Below, in pieces: positions 34,172 through 42,329 of a stretch of 63,784 nt of DNA. Location of the stretch: the NCBI GenBank assembly GCA_029688905.1, contig JARULB010000009.1, positions 1 through 63,784 on the forward strand, given 5' to 3'. Each line of letters begins with the position of its first letter. Within the stretch, counting starts at the first letter, position 1. The position numbers and the translations under genes were made by a program. The notes below the pieces were generated by a model. It searched no databases. It saw only the letters and a program-made list of their open reading frames with translations, and had not been told where the DNA came from. This DNA is from Balneolales bacterium ANBcel1 (GTDB lineage Bacteria; Bacteroidota; Rhodothermia; Balneolales; Natronogracilivirgulaceae).

Positions 34172-34255
34172 GCCCTGGTGGTGGAATTGGTAGACACGCT
34201 ATCTTGAGGGGGTAGTGCCTTAATTGGCGTGCTGGTTCGAGTCCAGTCCAGGGCA
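34172..34255 (+). tRNA. tRNA-Leu (anticodon GAG)
   Basis: This is an 84-nt class II tRNA. The acceptor GCCCTGG pairs with CCAGGGC. The anticodon loop TTGAGGG gives GAG, reading CUC and CUU. CCA is not fully encoded. It is followed by a strong terminator. Confidence 0.95.
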
Positions 34256-34270
34256 CATAAGTAAAAAAAA

Positions 34271-34305
34271 GCCTTGCAGCTCAATTAGTTGCAAGGCTTT
34301 TTTTT
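34271..34305 (+). terminator. Terminator after tRNA-Leu
   Basis: GCCTTGCA-(11 nt)-TGCAAGGC is followed by eight T. Eight A precede the stem, so it can also stop transcription coming leftward. It follows tRNA-Leu and separates it from the convergent pilus operon, whose last gene ends at 34393. Confidence 0.9.
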
Positions 34306-34392
34306 GTTGCCGGTTTTTGGTGCGAGCCTTTTGGCGGATTTCTTCTCTTCCACTCACTCCCCGTCTGATACACCCGCAAAAACCGCTAGCTG

Positions 34393-35568
34393 TCAATCCA
34401 GCAATTCGAATTCCTCGCGCATTCCCTCGATCAGTTCCGGAACGGTGAAGAAGGTGCCTTCCAGCCGTTCCTGAAGGGTGGGTACCAGATTAGCTTCCAG
34501 AACCACAACCAGCTCCTGGACATTGTAATTCGTCGAACTGTATCCGAACAGGTATCGAAGTCCGAAGAACCAGCCCGGCAGATCCTTGAGAATCGGAACG
34601 CCGCGGCGCACTTTGGAGGTCTCGGTTTCGTAGAGGCCGCCGATCACGGTTGACTCGCCGCTCAGCATCAGTATCTCCGTATTGGCCTCCTGCTTATTGA
34701 CCACCGTGCTTACGGCACCCGGAGCCGCAGTGCTTCTCTCGGCCTGCACCGTCATGTATATAAAGGGTTGGCCCTGGTGGTAGAGCACGTTGGGGGTCAC
34801 TTCCAGAATGGTTCCGGTACTGAAAAACTCGTCGATCACATTGCCTGCAAAATCACGCTGGCGGATGGAAAAGTCCTGGCCCACCTGAATGCGCCCGGTC
34901 TCCCCGTCCATCACCTTGATGTTCGGCGACGAGAGCACCTCTCCCTTGTTACTCGACTCAAAAGCGTTGAAAAGAGCCGATATGTCCCATCCCGAGCTTC
35001 CGATATCATCCCAGTTCACCTCCACGCTGAAGGCATCTTCGGTCACCTGCGCGGCGGCGACGTTATCCACTCTGACCTTCCCGTTGTGCAGGGAGGTCCA
35101 GTCGATACCCAGTTCCCGTATCAGCTGCCGGCTTCCTTCGAAGAAGGTGGCCTTGATCTCAATTTCCCGGGTATTGAAATCAATGACTCGCTCACCGTTT
35201 CGGCGTACCGGCTCCGCTGCCTCCTGCCGCACCGGCTGCTCCACGATTTCGATCTGCCGCTCCCCCTCCCTCACTACAAGATTGTGATAGGACGCAATCC
35301 GGTCGAGGGCGTCGCGCCAGTGCAGCCTGGGAATCGGTACACCAATGGCTCCGCTGAAACCCGATCGGTCGACGATGGATTTGTTTCTGAAACGCTGGGA
35401 GAGCTCTTCGAAAACAACCAGCGCCTCGGAAAAAGGCACGTTCTCGGTCAGCACCACCAGTTCATCGGGGTGGGTGTACTCCCGTTGCGGCAGCTGATTT
35501 TGTCCCGTCGCGATTCCGGTTGCTGCAAAAACCATCACCCATGCCATAAACCCTGTTATATACCTCAT
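34393..35568 (-). CDS. Short secretin-family protein of the type IV pilus locus
   Basis: This 391-aa protein has a signal peptide (residues 1-22) and a small N-domain (residues 35-110, with VPFSEALVVFEEL). The secretin core follows, with KGEVLSSPNIKVMDGETGRIQVGQ, GTILEVTPNVL, and the hallmark ending GGLYETE... VPILKDLPGWFFGLRYLFG. Secretins form the outer-membrane pore for pili or type II secretion. PilQ is typically 600-700 aa, so this one lacks AMIN and most N-domains. It is the last gene of the pilus operon. Confidence 0.85.
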   Translation of the reverse strand: MRYITGFMAWVMVFAATGIATGQNQLPQREYTHPDELVVLTENVPFSEALVVFEELSQRFRNKSIVDRSGFSGAIGVPIPRLHWRDALDRIASYHNLVVREGERQIEIVEQPVRQEAAEPVRRNGERVIDFNTREIEIKATFFEGSRQLIRELGIDWTSLHNGKVRVDNVAAAQVTEDAFSVEVNWDDIGSSGWDISALFNAFESSNKGEVLSSPNIKVMDGETGRIQVGQDFSIRQRDFAGNVIDEFFSTGTILEVTPNVLYHQGQPFIYMTVQAERSTAAPGAVSTVVNKQEANTEILMLSGESTVIGGLYETETSKVRRGVPILKDLPGWFFGLRYLFGYSSTNYNVQELVVVLEANLVPTLQERLEGTFFTVPELIEGMREEFELLD

Positions 35569-35595
35569 CCGATTCTCCTGTTTCAGTGAAAGAAA

Positions 35596-36447
35596 TTATT
35601 CCAAATTAAGTGTAACTCTGTCCACAATTCCGCCGCGGTTAAGCTGAAAGACCGCTCGCTGATCACCGGTGTCGATGCGCTGCAAATGGCCGAGATACAC
35701 CGGATCGCCCACCGACAGCCTGCGCACCGCACCGCCCTGATCCTCGACCAGGATATAGCGGGTGGTCATCCCGACCATCGAGCTCTGATCCACGTCCACA
35801 AGGCCCCGTGTATTGGGTGGTACCGGATGGATCAGCGGATAGAAGGGATTGTGCCCGACATTGCCGGCAGAGGCGGGCAGTATCAGGGAAGCGGTATAGT
35901 CCAGACGGTCGTCCCGGTTGTAGTAGGCCTGGAGAGTCATCCGGAACTGGACACGGCTCAGCCGCTCGAGTTCTGTAATATTCCGAATCTCCACCGATTC
36001 AATTTTTATAATGGGACTTCCATGCTCAATGCGGTATATGAAATTGTAGAGGTTCCGGTAATATCCCTCCCCGTCGATGGTCAGATTCAGGTACCCGTAA
36101 TCATCCTGCAGGACCGAGTCGCGGACCGAGTAGTTCAATTCGGTGAAAGAGATACCCCGGTTCAGCTGTTGCAGATAATCATACAGCCGGCCGGCACGGT
36201 TGTCGGTCAGCAGCTCTTTGGGGTGATTTTCCCGGATGTGGACCTGCCTCGCATACTCCATCGAAATATGGTCATACAGCCCGGCCACCTCGGCAAGTTC
36301 GGCGATGTCCTGCTCCCTCTGCTCGCGGGTCTCTTCAAGCTCAACCACCTTTGAGGCATACGTCAAATGAAGAACAAGCCACCCCCCGCCTGTAAACAGC
36401 ACCAGTGCCAGGGTGAGTATCAAGGTATTTCGGATTCCGTAATTCAT
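35596..36447 (-). CDS. PilO-like pilus alignment protein with PilP-like tail
   Basis: The 283-aa protein has an N-terminal membrane helix (residues 9-30), a coiled coil (residues 33-60) and a ferredoxin-like PilO-type domain (to about residue 175). That domain includes LYDYLQQLNRGISFTELNYSV and YYRNLYNFIYRIEHG. The last 80 residues (YILVEDQGGAVRRLSVGDPVYLGHL, then VFQLNRGGIVDRVTL) resemble the PilP/GspC homology-region domain that contacts the secretin. No separate pilP is present, so this looks like a PilO-PilP fusion. It sits between the PilMN fusion and the secretin, the usual MNOPQ order. Confidence 0.7.
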   Translation of the reverse strand: MNYGIRNTLILTLALVLFTGGGWLVLHLTYASKVVELEETREQREQDIAELAEVAGLYDHISMEYARQVHIRENHPKELLTDNRAGRLYDYLQQLNRGISFTELNYSVRDSVLQDDYGYLNLTIDGEGYYRNLYNFIYRIEHGSPIIKIESVEIRNITELERLSRVQFRMTLQAYYNRDDRLDYTASLILPASAGNVGHNPFYPLIHPVPPNTRGLVDVDQSSMVGMTTRYILVEDQGGAVRRLSVGDPVYLGHLQRIDTGDQRAVFQLNRGGIVDRVTLNLE

Positions 36448-36483
36448 GGTCAGCTTTTGTAAAAGGTTAATTCCGTCTCCTGG

Positions 36484-38172
36484 TCAGGGCATCTCCCGGA
36501 ACCCCGAAACATCTTCAAAATTAAATTCCGGTATATCGGGGTTGAAGCGTTCCTCATCCGACCTGAAATTGTTGACGCGAATGGTGAAATGGTAGACCGT
36601 AGCGCCGCGAATGGTCCCCTCCGTCACCTGAAATACATGGGCGTCGTCAAAAATTTCGGATACCAGCGGGATGCGATGCCGGTACAGGGAGTATCCCTGC
36701 AGATTCAGGTCGTTGCCGGCTGTCTGAAGTGACGTGATCCAGGTGTTCCTGATATCTCCCATCCCCTCGTTGAGCTGTTTTATGGTTTCCGACCACAGCA
36801 GGGTCTGTTCCGAAAGCCCGGTAATCCGTTCATTCATCTCCTGCAGAACCAGTTGCTGCTCCATCAGATGGTTCACCTCGGAGGCAATCGGCTGCAGTTC
36901 GGAGATTCGTGCTTCGCTCAAAGCCACCTGCCGTTCAAGCGACTCCTGCTGCGCGGAATAATCCTGATACCAGTGGTTGATCAGGAACGGCGTGGCGGCA
37001 ATCATTGCGAGCAGCAGCATGCCGTGCCACTCCAGTTTGAACACCCGCTGGCGCTCGCGGACATACTCCGGAAGCAGTGAAAACGAAGGCCATTCGCCCG
37101 TATCCACGCCTGCCGCAGCCTGGGCCGCTCCGATAGCCGTGAGATAGGAGTTGAGCGCGTCAGGGTCGCCGGCCAGTTCCTCCGGCAACAGCAGTTTTTC
37201 CGGATCGGGTTCAAAAAGCTCCACTTCGGTATCACGGAACTTGTCCCGGAAAAAATCACGTGCCTGTTCACCCATTCCGGAACTGTGCACAATCACCAGT
37301 CGCTCAAGTGACGTGACGGTTCCCTTGTCGATTTCAAACAGGACTTTGCTGAAAAGCGTCTGCAGAATATTCCGGTTTTTGGCCCCTTCCCCGATGAGGG
37401 GCATCACCTGCACAATTTCACGGCCCTTCAGAAATACGATGCGGCTGGTCTTTTCGCCGATACTGATCAGACCGGTTGTCTCGTCGTCTGCCAGTTCGTA
37501 ATGCGAGCGCATCAGGCCTGTCCAGATGGCCTCGTCGGGTAGCATCTCACTGATCAGCATTTTGCCTCTATAGCTGGTTCCGGCCAGCTCAACAAGGTTC
37601 AGCAAACTGGTATCCTGGTCGTATGAAACCAGCCATCCCTCGCCATTTTCCCCGACATCCCAGGTATACTGCTCGGTGGTTACGACCTCATTATAGATTG
37701 GTGCCAGCTTGCTGGTAAAAAACTCTTCCCTCTCCCGTTTCTTCATCCTGGCGGGCTGAACATCGCTGAGCGGCTGAAACACCGATCGTCCCTGGGGGAT
37801 GTTGAGGCCCACATACACTCTTCGCCTCCCAAGATGGTGGAAAAACTCGGACACAACCTGATCGTTGCTCTCTTCTTCTGCGGTTTCGAAGACACTTCCG
37901 GAAAGATCCAGCCCCTCTTCATCTTCGTCGGTTTCACTTTCCTCCGAATAGGAAGGTTCCGGTTTGTCCGGCTGCCCCTCCAGGTTAAAAATATCCTCTT
38001 CCGAATCCTCTTTGGTCTCCTCCGGCTGTGATGCCGTCCCCTGATGTATCGTCTGGGGCAGGACCAGTGTCTTGACACTCAACAGCTCCAGCGCGCCTCC
38101 CGCTTTCCCCAGCCGCGCGGCGTAAATCCGGTTGCCGTCGAGGGCAAATCCAATATATTCCCTGGTAGCCAA
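36484..38172 (-). CDS. PilM-PilN fusion protein
   Basis: The 562-aa protein begins with an actin-like PilM domain (IGFALDGNRIYAARLG at the start, GLISIGEKTSRIVFLKGREI in mid-domain). It is interrupted by an acidic insert at about residues 48-105. A membrane helix follows near residue 385 (LLLAMIAATPFLINHWY), then a coiled coil and a PilN-type periplasmic domain ending near residue 545. Normally PilM (cytoplasmic) and PilN (membrane) are separate proteins joined by an N-terminal peptide. The fusion hard-wires that contact. GspL of type II secretion has the same topology, so GspL-like is the alternative name. Confidence 0.75.
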   Translation of the reverse strand: MATREYIGFALDGNRIYAARLGKAGGALELLSVKTLVLPQTIHQGTASQPEETKEDSEEDIFNLEGQPDKPEPSYSEESETDEDEEGLDLSGSVFETAEEESNDQVVSEFFHHLGRRRVYVGLNIPQGRSVFQPLSDVQPARMKKREREEFFTSKLAPIYNEVVTTEQYTWDVGENGEGWLVSYDQDTSLLNLVELAGTSYRGKMLISEMLPDEAIWTGLMRSHYELADDETTGLISIGEKTSRIVFLKGREIVQVMPLIGEGAKNRNILQTLFSKVLFEIDKGTVTSLERLVIVHSSGMGEQARDFFRDKFRDTEVELFEPDPEKLLLPEELAGDPDALNSYLTAIGAAQAAAGVDTGEWPSFSLLPEYVRERQRVFKLEWHGMLLLAMIAATPFLINHWYQDYSAQQESLERQVALSEARISELQPIASEVNHLMEQQLVLQEMNERITGLSEQTLLWSETIKQLNEGMGDIRNTWITSLQTAGNDLNLQGYSLYRHRIPLVSEIFDDAHVFQVTEGTIRGATVYHFTIRVNNFRSDEERFNPDIPEFNFEDVSGFREMP

Positions 38173-38190
38173 TAGAAACTCCTTTTTTAG

Positions 38191-39420
38191 TTATCTGAGC
38201 AGATCTTTCAATCGCTTTTTGTTGTTTGCGTAGTTCATTGCCTCGTCTACCGAGATCATATGCTGATCCACCAGCCGCTTGAGATCCTGCTCCAGGGTGT
38301 GCATCCCGTATTGGGACCCTTCGGCCTGCATCTGGTAGATCTCCCCCACATTGTTATTTCGGATGGCGGCCCTGACCGACGGTGTCGCGAGCATCACCTC
38401 TTTGGCCAGCACCCGTTTTCCGTCGGTGGTGGGAACCAGCTTCTGACTGACAACACAGGTAATGACATCCGCCAGCCTGTTCCGCACCCGTTCCTGCTCC
38501 CTGACCGGCACTTCACCGATAATCCGGTCAATGCTCTCCATCGCGGAAGCCGTATGCAGTGTGGAGAAGGTTTTGTGCCCGGAGTCGGTGATTTCGAGTG
38601 CGGCGAGAATGGTCTCGTCGTCGCGCAACTCCCCGATTACGATGATATCGGGATCCTGGCGCATCGCCTGTACCACTCCTTCCCGGAACGATGGCACATC
38701 CCGGCCAACCTCGCGGTGGCGGATGATGCTTTTGATCGGGGTATGCACCAGTTCCACGGGCGCAGAAATAATCACGATGTGGGCGGGTGATGTCCGGTTG
38801 TTGGCATCGATGATGGTATCAAGCGTGGAAGACTTTCCCGAGCCGGTGATACCGGTCACCAGTGTCAATCCGTATTTCAGGTAATTCAGGCTCAGGGCCC
38901 GGGCCACCTCGGGATGAAACTGCAGTGATTTGAACGGCCGGATCTCAGTGTCGATTCGTCGCATGTTCAGCGCCAGGTGCTCCAGGTCGAAATACATGTC
39001 GGCGCGAAAACGCCGGTCGGCTCCGTCATCGCTGCGAATGACGTACGAAAAATCGAGGTTGCGGTGCCGAAGCAGGTAATCGAGCTGGTCGTCACTGATG
39101 ATGTTCAGCAGCAGCAGGTCGGTCTCCTCCAGCCGGTAGGAACCCGTACCCGGCACGGGCTTTTTGTTGCCGTGAATCCGGTACCAGACCTGACCGTTGC
39201 ACCCGACCCCGCCGATATCAATATCCGACGCCTCGGCGGGTTCCATCCCCAGCAGATGATGCTCCAGCTCGGAGACGAGATGACCACGCATATCAGCCGG
39301 AAGATCCTCCAGCAGCTGTCGGATTTTTTTAAAGCGATCCACCCCTCTCACATGAGAGATCATGGTCTGAAGCTGCTGAAACACCCCCTCCAATTGTGAA
39401 TTCAAAACCTGCGATCCCAT
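38191..39420 (-). CDS. pilT: PilT-like pilus retraction ATPase with altered Asp box
   Basis: The 409-aa protein has an N-terminal extension of about 60 residues, then a PilT-type N-domain (residues 62-155, ASDIDI... RFRADMYFDL) and the RecA-like motor. Walker A is GITGSGKSST (190-199), Walker B is DIIVIGELRD with Glu264, and the His box is STLHTASAMESIDRII. The Asp box, normally IEDPIEFVH in PilT, reads ISAPVELVH: Glu-Asp is replaced by Ser219-Ala220. PilT powers pilus retraction. The change may alter nucleotide or metal handling, or mark a PilU-like partner. It lies between the PilMN fusion and pilin-like genes. Confidence 0.82.
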   Translation of the reverse strand: MGSQVLNSQLEGVFQQLQTMISHVRGVDRFKKIRQLLEDLPADMRGHLVSELEHHLLGMEPAEASDIDIGGVGCNGQVWYRIHGNKKPVPGTGSYRLEETDLLLLNIISDDQLDYLLRHRNLDFSYVIRSDDGADRRFRADMYFDLEHLALNMRRIDTEIRPFKSLQFHPEVARALSLNYLKYGLTLVTGITGSGKSSTLDTIIDANNRTSPAHIVIISAPVELVHTPIKSIIRHREVGRDVPSFREGVVQAMRQDPDIIVIGELRDDETILAALEITDSGHKTFSTLHTASAMESIDRIIGEVPVREQERVRNRLADVITCVVSQKLVPTTDGKRVLAKEVMLATPSVRAAIRNNNVGEIYQMQAEGSQYGMHTLEQDLKRLVDQHMISVDEAMNYANNKKRLKDLLR

Positions 39421-39482
39421 AAAAAAGTGTCTTGTAAGGTCACCCGGAAACCGGATGCCCGCCCAAATAATTAAAAAAAACG

Positions 39483-40520
39483 TTAGTAGTAGATCCGGTC
39501 CACTACCATTCTTGTTTCATCAAAAATTCCGGATAGACTGTTGTTGATATTATTGAGTGCCTGGCTGCTGTACTGAATGGTGGCATTGCCGGTGAAGTAG
39601 GCATCGCTGCTTTCCGGGTCGTCAATTTCCAGCAGCGCGTTGTCGGAAAACATCATCGCACCGTACACATGCACATTCCCCCGGATGTCGAGTTCACCCT
39701 CGACCAGCACCAGGCCCTGGAACGCGAAATTTCCGCGAAAGTCCACTTTCGATCCTTCCGTAACAATCATGATGCCGGCGGCATTGACATTGTCGCTGAC
39801 CTTGTTGTACCCGTCGAACAGCGTGATCGCCGGATACTCCACCGATCCCAGATCCGTCTGGCTCTGATAGACAGTTGCCTGTGTCTTGTACATTTCAAGA
39901 AACTCGAATACCGTCTGGGCGTTCATATCCTCCTTGTGTATGAAGTCTGGGTCTCCGGTGTATGATGCGTTCCCCTGGTGATTAATCAGGTAAGACTCCT
40001 CATCGACCGCGGCAATACCGGGAACCGCAGCCTCCGGACCCTCCGAACCATCGGGGTTGGTATCATATCCACTAATCTTCGCGTTTCCGCTCAGGTTAAC
40101 TTCGGAACCTGTCCCGTAAAATCCAAGCGCGCCGTCCACCGGTGGTATAATGGTTCCTTCATTGACAAAAGCGAACGATTCGAACTCCCGCCCGTGCAGG
40201 GTATGGCCGGCTCTAACCCTTAAAAACCGGGGAGGAACTTCACCGGGGGCATCGTCGTGGGTATCTACATGCACATTGATATTCATACCGTCAACCGTAA
40301 ACACCCAGGGCGGCGAACCGCTTAGCTGCTGGTCCTGGTCATGAAAAAGGCGGTTCAGGCCCAGTTCCAGGCCGATCCCGGTGGCATTGCGTGCCTGGTT
40401 GACCTCAAATGTCTGCACATTGCCTTCTGTGGCCGACAGCTGCCGCTGATAGACCGCTCTCTGGACCATGCCGAGAATGATCATCGAACCCAGACAAAGT
40501 ATCAGCAGTGCGCGGCCCAT
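39483..40520 (-). CDS. Pilus-associated protein with N-terminal anchor and beta-rich passenger
   Basis: The 345-aa protein starts at the ATG at 40520 (MGRALLILCLGSMIILGM), 28 bp after the previous stop. A start at 40625 would overlap that gene by 77 bp. One hydrophobic helix (residues 3-18) is followed by GNVQTFEVNQARNATGIGLELG, like PilX-type minor pilins. The long C-terminal part has repeated strands such as VNLSGNAKISG, VDFRGNFAFQGLVLVEGELDIRGNVHVYG and AYFTGNATIQY, suggesting a beta-helix. A surface or tip function is likely. No named family recognised. Confidence 0.65.
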   Translation of the reverse strand: MGRALLILCLGSMIILGMVQRAVYQRQLSATEGNVQTFEVNQARNATGIGLELGLNRLFHDQDQQLSGSPPWVFTVDGMNINVHVDTHDDAPGEVPPRFLRVRAGHTLHGREFESFAFVNEGTIIPPVDGALGFYGTGSEVNLSGNAKISGYDTNPDGSEGPEAAVPGIAAVDEESYLINHQGNASYTGDPDFIHKEDMNAQTVFEFLEMYKTQATVYQSQTDLGSVEYPAITLFDGYNKVSDNVNAAGIMIVTEGSKVDFRGNFAFQGLVLVEGELDIRGNVHVYGAMMFSDNALLEIDDPESSDAYFTGNATIQYSSQALNNINNSLSGIFDETRMVVDRIYY

Positions 40521-40548
40521 GAAAGCAGTTGTTGGTGAAAGAAAACGG

Positions 40549-41103
40549 TCAGTGCAGGTGAAGCGGTGTAATTTCCGTGGTACGGGAGGAGCGTCCGAAG
40601 TGCCGGTTGTCGTACCCTTCGGCACTTTCCGTCACCAGCTCCAGTCGAATCTGCCGGATTTCGTCATATGTTGCGGGATCCGGCTCGAAGGTCTGGCGGT
40701 GTTCGTCAAGATACTCCAGTCGAAAACGGGTGACGCCGGCACTCACCATCTGTTGATTGCCGTCAACGATACGGTAAAGCGGGCTGATCGATGGGTTGTC
40801 GGGAGAAACCATCGCTCCCTGGTCGAACTGCCAGCGAATTTCGGTCGGGTCTTCATCGCCTTCAAAATGTGCCCTGAATCGGATCTGGTGGGAATCGGCG
40901 GCGACAACGGGTGCCGACTCCACCCGGTAGCCCATGGCCCGGAAATCTTCGGCAATCAGCTCCAGCACCAGCTCGGCGCGGATATCTGCCATACGGTACA
41001 TCGTCTGCTCCCCTCCTGTCCGCGACACATGGTGATTCAGTGCCAGCAGCGACAGCATGATAAGTCCCGAAATGATGGAGCTGATGATGTATCCCAGATT
41101 CAT
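40549..41103 (-). CDS. PilW-like minor pilin candidate
   Basis: The 184-aa protein begins MNLGYIISSIISGLIMLSLLAL, a short leader and hydrophobic helix as in pseudopilins but without the canonical GFTLIE sequence. A polar domain of mixed beta strands follows (QIRFRAHFEGDEDPTEIRWQF, VTRFRLEYLDE). The start overlaps the stop of the upstream cyclic-nucleotide-domain gene as ATGA. Its position between other anchor-type proteins supports a minor pilin role. Confidence 0.6.
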   Translation of the reverse strand: MNLGYIISSIISGLIMLSLLALNHHVSRTGGEQTMYRMADIRAELVLELIAEDFRAMGYRVESAPVVAADSHQIRFRAHFEGDEDPTEIRWQFDQGAMVSPDNPSISPLYRIVDGNQQMVSAGVTRFRLEYLDEHRQTFEPDPATYDEIRQIRLELVTESAEGYDNRHFGRSSRTTEITPLHLH

Positions 41104-41594
41104 GCAAGGCCTCCGGTGCAGTCAATGAGTTTTCGCTGGAGCCGGGCCACTTTGGAATTCATGGCCGTCAGCCGTTTCTGCTGGATCTCCAGCAGATTCA
41201 TAATAAAGAGCTTGAACACCCGCTCCGGGCGGGTTCGGAAAAAGCGCAGCACAGCGTCCCGCTCAAAACGGATCATGGCACAGTCTGTCTCGGCCTTGAC
41301 CGTTGCGATCCGGAATCCGTTGCTGAAAAGGAACGTTTCACCGATAAAATCGCCGGCGTCCAGTTGTGCCACCTCGATCCCGTCTTTCCATATGCTAAGC
41401 TTGCCGTCGGTGATCAGCCATGCATCGCTGATTTCATCCGAACTCTCCGACAGGATGATTTCACCAGCCGGATAGGTCTCCAGATCCCCTGTCATCAGAA
41501 AACCCCGGAAATCCTCCGGGGCAAACTTTCTGAGCAGGGCGGGAACATTCTTCAGTATCTGCTGGACCCTTTCGTGATTAAGCAGGTTTGTCAT
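41100..41594 (-). CDS. Cyclic nucleotide-binding domain protein
   Basis: Residues 20-130 form a cNMP-binding beta-roll: FLMTGDLETYPAGEIILSE, then WLITDGKLSIWKDG and LDAGDFIGETFLF, where the Gly-Glu pair sits in the phosphate-binding cassette. The Arg that contacts the phosphate in CRP is not obvious; the loop reads GETFLFSNGFRIATV. A helical tail with EIQQKRLTAMNSKVARLQRKL follows, possibly a coiled coil. There is no DNA-binding domain. It may sense cAMP, c-di-GMP or nothing, and relays to the pilus machinery. Confidence 0.75.
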   Translation of the reverse strand: MTNLLNHERVQQILKNVPALLRKFAPEDFRGFLMTGDLETYPAGEIILSESSDEISDAWLITDGKLSIWKDGIEVAQLDAGDFIGETFLFSNGFRIATVKAETDCAMIRFERDAVLRFFRTRPERVFKLFIMNLLEIQQKRLTAMNSKVARLQRKLIDCTGGLA

Positions 41595-41681
41595 GACTCC
41601 TTCCCCCTATTTTCCAATATGCGCCCGGTACCATGTACCGTAATGTTATTCGATATGTGATGTCGTTTGCTGCCCATGGTG

Positions 41682-42167
41682 TCAAAAGTAAGTTTTAACA
41701 TATTGCAAACGAACGCTTTGCTCCGATTGCAGCGGCCTGACCCTCGCGGTCAGCTGCTTGCTGAATGTCGGGTGCTGCACAACTTGAAACGGAGGCTCCG
41801 GTTCCACGTAGGTGACGGTCACCTCCAACTCATAAAACCCGAGGCTCGTCTCCACCGTATCCCGGTATCCGTGAAAGTGGTCGAAAACGGCAAAATCGCC
41901 GCGGCTCATATGCTCCGCCGCACCCAGCTGTTGCCGAAATCCGCCGGGGAGCGTTTCCGGATCCACACCGGTCAACAGCACCTCGTCAAATGGCTTGCTT
42001 CGGGCTTCATCTACGATAGACTGTGCCAGCGCGATGCCCGTGTTCTCATATTCATGATCCACGATCATCTGGTCGCTGTGCACCACAAAGTGATTTGCCT
42101 GTAAAACCAGTACAGAGAAAATCACAATGGAGGCCATCGCAAAGAAAAGGTCCGAAACGTCGCTCAT
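41682..42167 (-). CDS. PilV-like minor pilin candidate
   Basis: The 161-aa protein has an N-terminal hydrophobic helix (residues 8-24, FFAMASIVIFSVLVLQA) after a short leader. It continues YENTGIALAQSIVDEARSKPFDEV, the pattern of PilV/GspI pseudopilins (alpha helix, then AxxxA..A...KPFDE). A beta-type C-terminal half ends LQYVKTYF. The canonical Gly-Phe-Thr-Leu cleavage site is missing. It is the first gene after pilB. Confidence 0.6.
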   Translation of the reverse strand: MSDVSDLFFAMASIVIFSVLVLQANHFVVHSDQMIVDHEYENTGIALAQSIVDEARSKPFDEVLLTGVDPETLPGGFRQQLGAAEHMSRGDFAVFDHFHGYRDTVETSLGFYELEVTVTYVEPEPPFQVVQHPTFSKQLTARVRPLQSEQSVRLQYVKTYF

Positions 42168-42329
42168 CAGCTGTTCCTTTCTGTTTTCGTTTCACTACCG
42201 TGTTGCTGCTGATGCCCGTCCGGCATCCTTCTGCCTCTTCGACACCCGGCGGGACATGTGCACTGTCATCCTGTTATCGGCTGTGTGCTGTATTCATATT
42301 AATAAATTCTAACTTTAGCTCCTAACTTC

